From: Bacteroidales bacterium
GTDB taxonomy: Bacteria > Bacteroidota > Bacteroidia > Bacteroidales > DTU049
DNA: 14,652 nucleotides
Direction: 5' to 3'
Assembly (NCBI GenBank): GCA_018432645.1
Contig: JAHDSP010000044.1
Coordinates: 1 to 14,652 of the forward strand
The notes under the pieces are model-generated. The model was given only the letters and a program-made list of their open reading frames with translations. It ran no database searches and was not told the DNA's origin. A program made the translations under genes and the position numbers. Shown here piece by piece: positions 8,028 to 14,652 of the stretch (its first letter is position 1; the number at the start of each line of letters is the position of its first letter).

Positions 8028-8145
8028 TAAATTAAGTAGAAATTTATTCAAAATCATTTATACTTCTAAAAAATATATTTATTCATCGAGAATCTATCAG
8101 AGTAATAAGTTATTTATTAATTAAATGGCTAATTTAAATTTTTTA

Positions 8146-9195
8146 TCAGTCTATATTATAAAAATTTTTGTACCATTTAATAAATTCTTTAATGCCATCT
8201 TGTACTTTAGTCATAGGTTTATAATCAAAATCTCTCACTAAATCAGAAACATCTGCTTCAGTGTATGGCACATCACCTGGTTGCATAGGTAGAAATTCCT
8301 TAATGGCTTTTTTGCCTAATTCATTTTCTATAGCTTCTATATAGTCTAATAACTTTACTGGACAAGAATTGCCAATATTATATACCTTGTATGGAGCAAT
8401 ATTACTACTTGATGGATCTGGATTAGCATCCATAGTCGGCTTAGCTGGTTTATCTATGACTTTAACTACTCCCTCAATTATATCATCGATAAAAGTAAAA
8501 TCTCTAGTCATATTGCCATAATTAAATACTTGGATAGGCTTATTCTCTAATATAGATTTTGTAAATAAAAATAATGCCATATCTGGTCTTCCCCACGGCC
8601 CATAAACAGTGAAAAACCTCAAGCCTGTAGTAGGAATATTAAATAAATGACTATAAACGTGCGCCATCAATTCATTGCTTTTTTTAGTAGCAGCATATAA
8701 ACTAATAGGATGATCTACACTGTCTGCTGTGCTCAGAGGCATTTTGGTATTGCCACCATATACACTAGATGAGCTTGCATATACTAAATGTTTAATATTA
8801 TTATCGCGAGCAGCCTCTAGAATATTTAGAAACCCAACAATATTGCTGTCTATATAGGCATAGGGATTTTCTAAACTGTATCTCACACCAGCTTGAGCTG
8901 CTAAATGGCAAATGTTATCAAACTGTTCGTTAAGTACAAGATTTTGGATAGCTTCTTTGTCTTCCAAATTCATTCTTATAAAATTATAATTAGGATATTT
9001 ATTACTAGTAATACGTTTGTTCCAACTCACTGCATCTTTATCAATGCCCGTTTCAGCTAATCGAGCATATTTTAAATCAACATCATAATAGTTATTAATG
9101 TTATCTATGCCTACCACTACATCGCCTCTTTCTAATAATTTTTTTGTCAAATGAAATCCAATAAATCCAGCACTGCCACTAACAAGTATTTTCAT
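8146..9195 (-). CDS. UDP-glucuronate 4-epimerase-like short-chain dehydrogenase
   Basis: The 349-residue enzyme belongs to the extended SDR (NAD-dependent epimerase/dehydratase) family and most resembles UDP-glucuronate 4-epimerases of the CapI/LpsL type. These turn UDP-glucuronate into UDP-galacturonate for capsule, O-antigen or other surface polysaccharide. The NAD-binding loop GSAGFIG is at residues 7-13 and Asp31 can bind the ribose. Serines of the YASSSSVYG stretch (139-147) and the Tyr167-x3-Lys171 pair (YAATK) form the catalytic site. Group-typical motifs are [18 protein letters not shown] (97-114), [16 protein letters not shown] (198-213) and [10 protein letters not shown] (230-239). 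Length is normal and nothing is missing. It starts 30 bases after ruvB on the same strand, with a possible promoter in the gap. No glycosyltransferase or other polysaccharide gene is in the window, so the substrate assignment rests on family motifs; a galactose-type epimerase is the main alternative. Confidence 0.82.
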   Translation of the reverse strand: MKILVSGSAGFIGFHLTKKLLERGDVVVGIDNINNYYDVDLKYARLAETGIDKDAVSWNKRITSNKYPNYNFIRMNLEDKEAIQNLVLNEQFDNICHLAAQAGVRYSLENPYAYIDSNIVGFLNILEAARDNNIKHLVYASSSSVYGGNTKMPLSTADSVDHPISLYAATKKSNELMAHVYSHLFNIPTTGLRFFTVYGPWGRPDMALFLFTKSILENKPIQVFNYGNMTRDFTFIDDIIEGVVKVIDKPAKPTMDANPDPSSSNIAPYKVYNIGNSCPVKLLDYIEAIENELGKKAIKEFLPMQPGDVPYTEADVSDLVRDFDYKPMTKVQDGIKEFIKWYKNFYNID

Positions 9196-9217
9196 AAAAA
9201 GATTATTTATAAATTAG

Positions 9218-9225
9218 TAAAATTA
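9218..9225 (-). promoter_or_regulatory. Candidate -7 box (TAATTTTA) of the epimerase gene
   Basis: On the minus strand TAATTTTA lies directly after the ruvB stop codon and ends 22 bases before the epimerase ATG at 9195. A TTG within the end of ruvB lies about 23 bases upstream of it, within the reported spacing range for a -33 element. The gene could therefore be read on its own as well as with ruvB. Confidence 0.35.
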
Positions 9226-10260
9226 TCAAAATAATGACAATGAATCATCAATTCCTTTATTTTTAATGTTTAAATGTTCATAAGCTAATTTTGTAGCTTC
9301 ACGGCCACGTGGTGTACGCTTTAGGTAACCTTGTTGTATTAGAAAAGGCTCATAAACTTCCTCAATAGTACCAGGATCTTCACTCACAGCAGTAGCGATG
9401 GTATTTAAACCGACAGGACCGCCATTAAATTTTTCAATAATAGTTGATAAAATTTTAATATCCATTTCATCTAGCCCATGAGAATCGATGTTAAGAGCAT
9501 TGAGAGCATAAAGAGTAATTTGCTTTTCTATAACTCCAGAGCCTTTTATTTGTGCAAAATCTCTAACTCTACGCAATAATAAATTTGCTATACGAGGAGT
9601 TCCTCTACTACGGCGAGCTATTTCCTCTGCTGCATTCATGTCTATCTCTACATTTAATATTTTAGCAGATCTGAGTACTATCTGTAGTAAAACATCAGAA
9701 GTATAGTAATCTAATCTAGAACTTATACCAAATCTAGACCTCAAAGGAGATGTCAATAATCCAGACCTGGTAGTAGCACCAATGAGAGTAAATGGATTTA
9801 ATTTAATTTGAATAGATTTAGCATTGGGGCCAGACTCTATGAGAATGTCTATTTTATAATCCTCCATAGCAGAGTACAAATATTCCTCTACTACTGAACT
9901 GAGGCGGTGTATCTCATCAATAAATAATACATCAAATGGTTTCATAGAAGTTAACAAACCAGCTAAATCTCCAGGCTTCTCTAGTACTGGTCCAGAAGTT
10001 ACTTTAATATCTACACCTAATTCATTTGCGATAATATATGAAAGAGTAGTTTTTCCTAAACCTGGGGGTCCATGTAGCAAAACATGATCTAAAGCCTCAT
10101 GACGAGCTTTAGCAGCTTTCACAAAAATTCGTAAGTTTTCTACTATCTGCTGTTGCCCAAAAAATTCACCAAAATCTTTTGGCCTTATCAAGCTCTCATA
10201 TTCACGATCCTTTTCACTTAATTTCTCTTTATCTAAATTTAATGCTTCATTCCTAATCAT
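9226..10260 (-). CDS. ruvB: Holliday junction branch-migration ATPase RuvB
   Basis: RuvB is the hexameric AAA+ motor that, loaded by RuvA, drives branch migration of Holliday junctions in recombinational repair, in the cytoplasm. The 344-residue product has the normal family length. It shows the [11 protein letters not shown] entry (26-36), Walker A GPPGLGKT (64-71), Walker [10 protein letters not shown] (112-120), sensor I GATTRSG (161-167) and the arginine-finger region SPLRSRFG (171-178). The C-terminal winged-helix part contains [10 protein letters not shown] and ends with the RTPRGREAT motif (about 313-321) that contacts DNA. No residue expected for activity is missing. The ATG at 10260 gives the usual N-terminal length. 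It follows the metalloprotease by 71 bases, without a visible terminator between, and precedes the epimerase by 30. ruvA and ruvC are not in the window. The identification is secure. Confidence 0.97.
   Translation of the reverse strand: MIRNEALNLDKEKLSEKDREYESLIRPKDFGEFFGQQQIVENLRIFVKAAKARHEALDHVLLHGPPGLGKTTLSYIIANELGVDIKVTSGPVLEKPGDLAGLLTSMKPFDVLFIDEIHRLSSVVEEYLYSAMEDYKIDILIESGPNAKSIQIKLNPFTLIGATTRSGLLTSPLRSRFGISSRLDYYTSDVLLQIVLRSAKILNVEIDMNAAEEIARRSRGTPRIANLLLRRVRDFAQIKGSGVIEKQITLYALNALNIDSHGLDEMDIKILSTIIEKFNGGPVGLNTIATAVSEDPGTIEEVYEPFLIQQGYLKRTPRGREATKLAYEHLNIKNKGIDDSLSLF
9607..9623. repeat. 17-base segment of ruvB also present at 7514-7530
   Basis: ACTACGGCGAGCTATTT occurs here inside ruvB, where the minus strand encodes EIARRSR, and again on the same strand of the window in the gene-free region at 7514-7530. 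Neither copy extends further. It is GC-richer than the surroundings and long for a chance match in a window of this size. Confidence 0.5.
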
Positions 10261-10280
10261 AGTAGAATGATATGTTTTTA

Positions 10281-10288
10281 CAAAGTTA
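10281..10288 (-). promoter_or_regulatory. Candidate -7 box (TAACTTTG) of ruvB
   Basis: On the minus strand TAACTTTG is a perfect match to the Bacteroidota -7 consensus TAnnTTTG, and it ends 20 bases before the ruvB ATG. The -33 region is AT-rich without a clean TTTG. The transcript would have a leader of only about 10-15 bases, and no Shine-Dalgarno sequence is present. Confidence 0.5.
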
Positions 10289-10331
10289 CTAAACTTTATT
10301 GAATATATTTAATTCACATGAGTTATACAAA

Positions 10332-13300
10332 TTAATGCTGTACTACAATTTTATTAATGTATTTACTTTCATTAATAAATAATTGTAAATAATAAATACC
10401 ATCAACTAGATTAGATACATCTATATAAAAATTATTTTGTGAATTTAGAAATATATTTGTAGGGATTATTCTCCCAGTGATGTCGAATAATGATAATCCC
10501 TTTAAGCTCATATCGTCATTTAATTCGATATTTACTCTATCACTAGTAGGATTAGGAAAAATATTTATCACTTGATCTGAGATCTCTGCTATATTTTGGC
10601 AATCATCTACAAAGGCTACAATAGGGACTTTGCTACTAGAACAATCTGGAATTTTGATTTCCCAATCATAAAAATAGTAATAATATCCTGGATCTGAAGC
10701 CGAACTGCCAGTGATAGATAAAACATTATTTATTTGATAAGGATAATTACTGCCACTACTGTTTCTCCATAGATTAGGTGAACCTGGTCCCCATAGTTTT
10801 AGATTATTAGCAATAGGTAAATTAAATCCTAAGTTAATGCGAGAGATGCCATTGGGGATATTTACAGTTTTATCAGCAATAGTATTACCTTGATAATCTG
10901 TTAATTCTATATATCTATTACCTGCTCCCTGAGCATTTACCTCTACAGAAACTAAGATAGAATTAGTATAACTATTAAAAATCAAATAATGTTGATTAGT
11001 ATTTGTAAAATAACCGCCATTACTAGAGCTGCGAGTATCACCAACATTGTAAGTAGCTGATGTGAAATAATCCTGCACCCAATAAGTAGTTGTCTGCTGT
11101 AAAGCTGGAGTATTGAATGACTGACCACTATTAAACCAAGATAAATCTGTTGAAGAATAATACCATAAAACTTCTCCATTGCCATAAGCAAATAAATTAG
11201 CTGTTTCATTTGGACAAATTGTGTCTCCGATGACTGTAGGAGGTTGTGGTCTATTGATATTAACGATGTTTGTTTTAGTAATACTATGACTACCATAACC
11301 ATTGCTAGTACTTAAAGATACTGTATAAACCCCATTAAAATTGTAAATGTGGGAAGGTGATTGTAGATTTGATGTATTGCCATCGCCAAAGTCCCAAGAC
11401 CAACTAGTAGGATTATGAAATGACTTATCTATAAATTGAACAAATCCATTACATGGATTTATAGAATCTATTTGAAAATCTGATAATGGAGCCACATTTG
11501 TAGCATTACAAATCCACACTGCTTCGAAACCACTCAAATTAAGAGCCTGATCAGAATGTAATTTTAAAGTCAATGCATTACCAGAAGATATTATAGTATC
11601 TGGAGCACCTGTAGTATTGCAATATCTACCAAGAGAAGGGCTACTAGTACTAGGTCCATCAAATATTTCTAAATAATCATAATCGCAACTATAACCACTA
11701 CCAGGTTCTATATCGAAAGAATTAAAAAAAAGCATAATTGAAGTTGCACCAGTAGGGCTAATAGTGATAATAGCATCCGACATATCATCATAGTTGCCAT
11801 TAGGACCACCACCATCATACAAAATCCCATTACAATTGGTAATAGTACCACCACTACCATCGAGTGGCATTTCAACATAACACATATTATTGGGATCTAT
11901 TGAAATGTAATTTGTCATAGTTAAAGTATCTATACCACAACTACCGCCATCAGCTATAAGTGTAACAGAATAATTGCCATAGCTGTTATAAGTGTGAGAA
12001 GGATTTTGTAAAGTGCTAGTACTGCCATCACCAAAATTCCAATAATATGAAGCTGCATTATTAGATAAATTACTAAAATGTACAGTTAATGGAGCTTGAC
12101 AATCTTGAGTAATAGACGCTGAGAAATTAGCTGATACACCTGGCTGATATTGATCGCCTACACCTATAGCATACATAGCATTAGTAACAGCCTCTACCTC
12201 AGCAGAACAAGGTCCATATAAGTCTGTAGCTGTCAAAATTGTAAAAAAACGAGCATCTGCATAAGTAGCTGAAGGAGGCAAATAGTTTACTAAAGTATAA
12301 TAAGCTATCTTAGCAGCTTTGTCTATTCCAATACCAGTAACTGAATAGTTATTACCAATATCATTAGTTCCAGTTTTTCCATTTACTAAAATATAAAACC
12401 AATGACTAAAAACCGTACTGTTATTATGCACTTCTTCACTAGGATCCCAATAATCACCGTAATAAGTGTCAGGATTGTGATATGCATTAGGATTAGCAAG
12501 TGATCTGAAAGCAGAACCTATATCTTCACCTATTGTCCAATTAGCATCAGTAGGTTTAGCATAAAACTCTACAACTGTGCCAAAAATATCACTAAAACCT
12601 TCATTTAATGCACCAGATTCATTAGCATAGACTAATCCTGCTGTAAATTCTGTAAGGCCATGTGTGATTTCATGAGCAGTAATGTCAACAGTTGTCAATG
12701 GAGAATATGTTGCATCTCCATCACCATATGTCATTCTAGCGCCATCCCAAAAGGCATTAACATTATTAGATAAGCCAAATGCAGTGAGGTCTGCATGCAC
12801 GTAATTATATAAAGCAAAACCATTATTATCTATGCTGTTTCTATTGAATGTATTATAAAAATAATCATAATATTTCTCAGAAGCCCAGTGTGCATCAGTA
12901 GCAACTTCATCTTGTTGTGCATTTACATTATTCCAATAATTATCATCATCAGTAAAATCGACAGCACTATAATAATCACTGCCTAGTTGCATATTATAAG
13001 TGAAAATACCATTACCTCTGTCAGACTCCCTTAATCTATAATATCCATTGTATGAATCTGTAGTTATAGTTTGAGTGCCACTATATTTTGTTACAGCTGT
13101 CCCTTGCACATCTGCATTTTGTATTTTATTGATAATATCTATAATTTCTCCAGTATTAGCATCTATATAATAATCTTTTTTAGCAAGGGGCTTTTTAGAA
13201 TAAATAGTTAACTTGTATGCTAAGCTTTCTCGATCACTAGTCTTATAAATCACTAAATGTGGTTGAGGAGTATAAGTAGCATTTTGATCTTTATTGATAA

Positions 13301-13790
13301 TTTTTAAATATGCCTCCTCAGCGCTATCCTGCCACATATATAGATCTGCTTTATGTACATCTAGAGCTATCTTAACTGCCATATCACCACTAATCGATGG
13401 GGTAGAAATAGGATGGATGTTTGTCCAAATGGTTCCACTGAAAGAATTTATTTTCCCATTTTTCACATGCAATTTAAAAATAGCCCATTCAATAGGGATA
13501 GTATCATAATATTCTTGATAGATATAATGCTCAAATCCTATTAAATCTTTATCTACATTTAATAATTTAAAATTTATTTTAAAAGTTTTTTGCCACTCAG
13601 AGAGGAGCTGATCAATAGTTTTATCTAAACTACTATTAAATTTAATGTAAGAAGGGAATGTTTTATTATCATTATAATAAATGTGATCAGCACCATTTTT
13701 TATTTTAGCTGCTTCAGCATTATTATATTCTTGCGAATAGATAATAATGTAAATCATACAACATAAAAGTGTTAAAATTGTTTTTTTCAT
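10332..13790 (-). CDS. Secreted M4 (thermolysin-type) metalloprotease with PKD, CUB and T9SS sorting domains
   Basis: The 1152-residue product is a cell-surface or secreted zinc endopeptidase. Residues 1-20 are a signal peptide (IIYSQ). An FTP/PepSY-type propeptide (about 40-225) should keep it inactive until processing. The M4 catalytic domain (about 230-550) has HEITH at 373-377 (ligands His373 and His377, catalytic Glu374), the third ligand Glu397 in GALNEGFSD, and the active-site His455 in VHNNSTV. Then come a PKD domain (about 553-635, WNFGDG), a CUB-like domain (about 638-762, with YDYLEIFDGP), a second PKD domain (766-847, WDFGDG), an Ig-like segment (849-912) and an unassigned beta-rich part (913-1050). 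The C-terminus (about 1072-1152; IFPNPTSDRVNI, LFDITGRII, GIYYLQL) is a type A T9SS sorting domain. It is thus a likely client of PorV/PorU-type machinery such as that encoded at 617-6738. All catalytic residues are intact. The substrate is unknown; the CUB and PKD parts suggest protein or glycan binding. Confidence 0.93.
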   Translation of the reverse strand: MKKTILTLLCCMIYIIIYSQEYNNAEAAKIKNGADHIYYNDNKTFPSYIKFNSSLDKTIDQLLSEWQKTFKINFKLLNVDKDLIGFEHYIYQEYYDTIPIEWAIFKLHVKNGKINSFSGTIWTNIHPISTPSISGDMAVKIALDVHKADLYMWQDSAEEAYLKIINKDQNATYTPQPHLVIYKTSDRESLAYKLTIYSKKPLAKKDYYIDANTGEIIDIINKIQNADVQGTAVTKYSGTQTITTDSYNGYYRLRESDRGNGIFTYNMQLGSDYYSAVDFTDDDNYWNNVNAQQDEVATDAHWASEKYYDYFYNTFNRNSIDNNGFALYNYVHADLTAFGLSNNVNAFWDGARMTYGDGDATYSPLTTVDITAHEITHGLTEFTAGLVYANESGALNEGFSDIFGTVVEFYAKPTDANWTIGEDIGSAFRSLANPNAYHNPDTYYGDYWDPSEEVHNNSTVFSHWFYILVNGKTGTNDIGNNYSVTGIGIDKAAKIAYYTLVNYLPPSATYADARFFTILTATDLYGPCSAEVEAVTNAMYAIGVGDQYQPGVSANFSASITQDCQAPLTVHFSNLSNNAASYYWNFGDGSTSTLQNPSHTYNSYGNYSVTLIADGGSCGIDTLTMTNYISIDPNNMCYVEMPLDGSGGTITNCNGILYDGGGPNGNYDDMSDAIITISPTGATSIMLFFNSFDIEPGSGYSCDYDYLEIFDGPSTSSPSLGRYCNTTGAPDTIISSGNALTLKLHSDQALNLSGFEAVWICNATNVAPLSDFQIDSINPCNGFVQFIDKSFHNPTSWSWDFGDGNTSNLQSPSHIYNFNGVYTVSLSTSNGYGSHSITKTNIVNINRPQPPTVIGDTICPNETANLFAYGNGEVLWYYSSTDLSWFNSGQSFNTPALQQTTTYWVQDYFTSATYNVGDTRSSSNGGYFTNTNQHYLIFNSYTNSILVSVEVNAQGAGNRYIELTDYQGNTIADKTVNIPNGISRINLGFNLPIANNLKLWGPGSPNLWRNSSGSNYPYQINNVLSITGSSASDPGYYYYFYDWEIKIPDCSSSKVPIVAFVDDCQNIAEISDQVINIFPNPTSDRVNIELNDDMSLKGLSLFDITGRIIPTNIFLNSQNNFYIDVSNLVDGIYYLQLFINESKYINKIVVQH

Positions 13791-13813
13791 AATTTGAATG
13801 TTAAATTTATTTA

Positions 13814-13821
13814 TAAAATTA
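13814..13821 (-). promoter_or_regulatory. Candidate -7 box (TAATTTTA) of the metalloprotease gene
   Basis: On the minus strand TAATTTTA ends 23 bases before the ATG at 13790. It is followed by TAAATAAATTT, nearly identical to CAAATAAATTT after the same box at the porV/Q gene. The similarity between a secretion-machinery gene and a cargo gene may mean a shared sigma factor, or only shared AT-rich composition. Confidence 0.42.
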
Positions 13822-13898
13822 CTAAAAAATTTTAATTAATGATAAAAAATGAAAATTTTAAGAGAATATTTATAGAAAAGGTATTGAAAGAAAAATAT

Positions 13899-14652
13899 TT
13901 AAATGTTATTGATTAAATATGTTTGAGACATCAAATCTCTGTACCGCTCCCACGCCCGCCTATCCGACGCCGCCAAATTCAATATCCTCCCTGTATCTTC
14001 TATAATCTTCTCTGCCAGATACTTCCCCTTAATAACAAACCACATTATGTAGTTTGTCAAATACTTTGTCGCCACTCCACGAAACTTATAATATATCCAG
14101 CCTACAAAATCTGTTATCTTCTCATGAACAGTTGATACACTATATATTCCGCTTTTCATCTTATTTTTGTTTGTAATTTCTTTGTGTTTGATATGCTCAG
14201 CATTTACTGTCTTAAAAGCATTCTTATTACTGCCACATACCACTGAATTATCAGAAATTCGTGATTTTAGGAAATCAGATATGTGTTCAGCTTGCACTCG
14301 TTTATCTTCTTCTAATTTTTTAAACAAAATATTTCCACTTCTATCAGTGGCAGCTAATACTGCTACTTTTTTTGGCTTCTTTTTCGTTAGATTTTTTATA
14401 TCTTTCTTTTCACGTTTCTTTTTGCCTTTCTCTGAATAATTCATTAGCAATTCCTCTAATTCTACTATGCCAAAAAAATTTACATTATCTTCAAAAGATT
14501 GCATAGCACACAAGATTCTGTGTCTCCAAAAGAAACTCGTTGTTAAACTTATATGAACAATTCTAGCACACTCTCTCAAGCTCATACCAGCAGACATACA
14601 TTTGATATATTCGAGCATTTTGCCTTTTTCATGAACACCGTACATAAAGGTA
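13899..14652 (-). CDS. IS1595/ISXO2-like transposase, 5' end outside the window, catalytic residues apparently lost
   Basis: The frame stays open to the right edge (codons for Thr-Phe precede the Met at 14645), so the start and the usual N-terminal zinc ribbon lie outside. The visible 248 residues follow the IS1595 family: a helix-turn-helix (SLRECARIVHISLTTSFFWRH, split 22-31 and 32-42), a GIVE block (59-62), an AATDRSGN strand (98-105) and the signature FRGVATKYLTNYIMWF (188-203). The three places where active members carry acidic or Asn residues look changed: VELEE (Glu64 for the first Asp), VCGSN (Ser139 for the second Asp) and VSTVHEK (169-176) for the usual NVN-type third site. The insert after the first site is Lys-rich (72-93). 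It is either a dead copy that kept its frame or a recruited DNA-binding protein. Alignment is from memory of the family, so residue matching is less certain than family membership. Terminal inverted repeats cannot be seen. Confidence 0.75.
   Translation of the reverse strand, partial: TFMYGVHEKGKMLEYIKCMSAGMSLRECARIVHISLTTSFFWRHRILCAMQSFEDNVNFFGIVELEELLMNYSEKGKKKREKKDIKNLTKKKPKKVAVLAATDRSGNILFKKLEEDKRVQAEHISDFLKSRISDNSVVCGSNKNAFKTVNAEHIKHKEITNKNKMKSGIYSVSTVHEKITDFVGWIYYKFRGVATKYLTNYIMWFVIKGKYLAEKIIEDTGRILNLAASDRRAWERYRDLMSQTYLINNI

Larger units (their letters stand above)
7452..8145. other. Gene-free convergent intergenic region
   Basis: About 690 bases separate the ends of two converging genes. 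I see no frame longer than a few dozen codons and no RNA gene. The first 200 bases hold a terminator, a 17-base match to ruvB and three hairpins. A second copy of one hairpin lies at 7994-8027. The DNA between, about 7660-7960, is almost pure A+T without recognisable content. Confidence 0.6.

Noticed and set aside
10982..11302. Minus-strand frame of 106 codons inside the metalloprotease
   Set aside because: It is an alternative frame of the same strand within an intact domain and shows only low-complexity hydrophobic sequence.
8146..13790. Single minus-strand operon of metalloprotease, ruvB and epimerase
   Set aside because: Spacing is short (71 and 30 bases), but each gene has its own -7-like box and the functions are unrelated; read-through is possible but a functional operon is not supported.
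13791..13898. Right-hand inverted repeat of an insertion sequence at the end of the transposase gene
   Set aside because: The other element end lies outside the window, so no pair of ends can be compared, and no target duplication is visible.
13923..14439. Plus-strand frames of 70 and 90 codons opposite the transposase
   Set aside because: Pro/Arg-rich and Phe-rich translations with no motif, fully antisense to a frame with clear transposase motifs.

Overview
The window looks like chromosomal DNA of a low-GC member of the Bacteroidota. The evidence is a PorV/PorQ-type protein next to a PorU2-type C25 sortase (type IX secretion, T9SS), a secreted metalloprotease ending in a T9SS sorting domain, signal peptides that often end in YSQ, no clear Shine-Dalgarno sequences, and AT-rich start regions carrying a Bacteroidota-type -7 box (TAnnTTTn). 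I cannot place it to genus; an uncultured Chitinophagales- or Saprospiraceae-like lineage is a guess.

Layout. Positions 1-616 hold no gene but several structured non-coding elements: a dense array of hairpins (about 9-140), a long imperfect inverted repeat (285-354) and a degenerate repeat tract (about 351-450). On the plus strand follow porV/porQ-like (617-1693) and porU2 (1690-6738), overlapping by four bases, then a short secreted orphan (6807-7451) with an AT-type terminator at its stop codon. Positions 7452-8145 are a convergent intergenic region with more hairpins and a twice-occurring hairpin repeat. On the minus strand, reading from the right edge, are a 5'-truncated IS1595-like transposase (13899-14652), a large M4 metalloprotease (10332-13790), ruvB (9226-10260) and a UDP-glucuronate 4-epimerase-like gene (8146-9195).

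How the genes fit together. The PorV/Q and PorU2 proteins are expected in the outer-membrane complex that takes T9SS cargo, removes its C-terminal signal and attaches it to the surface. The M4 protease encoded 3.6 kb away carries exactly such a signal, so the window has both putative machinery and a putative client. The epimerase makes a nucleotide sugar usable for surface polysaccharide. RuvB is housekeeping recombination and has no functional link that I can see. The same octamer, TAATTTTA, stands 16-24 bases before four start codons, and a close variant, TAACTTTG, precedes ruvB, suggesting separate leader-poor promoters for most genes.

I did not see a clear new defence or mobile system. 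The items most worth a second look are the transposase homologue that has apparently lost all three catalytic positions, the orphan secreted gene, the hairpin array, and a 17-base ruvB match in the intergenic region.
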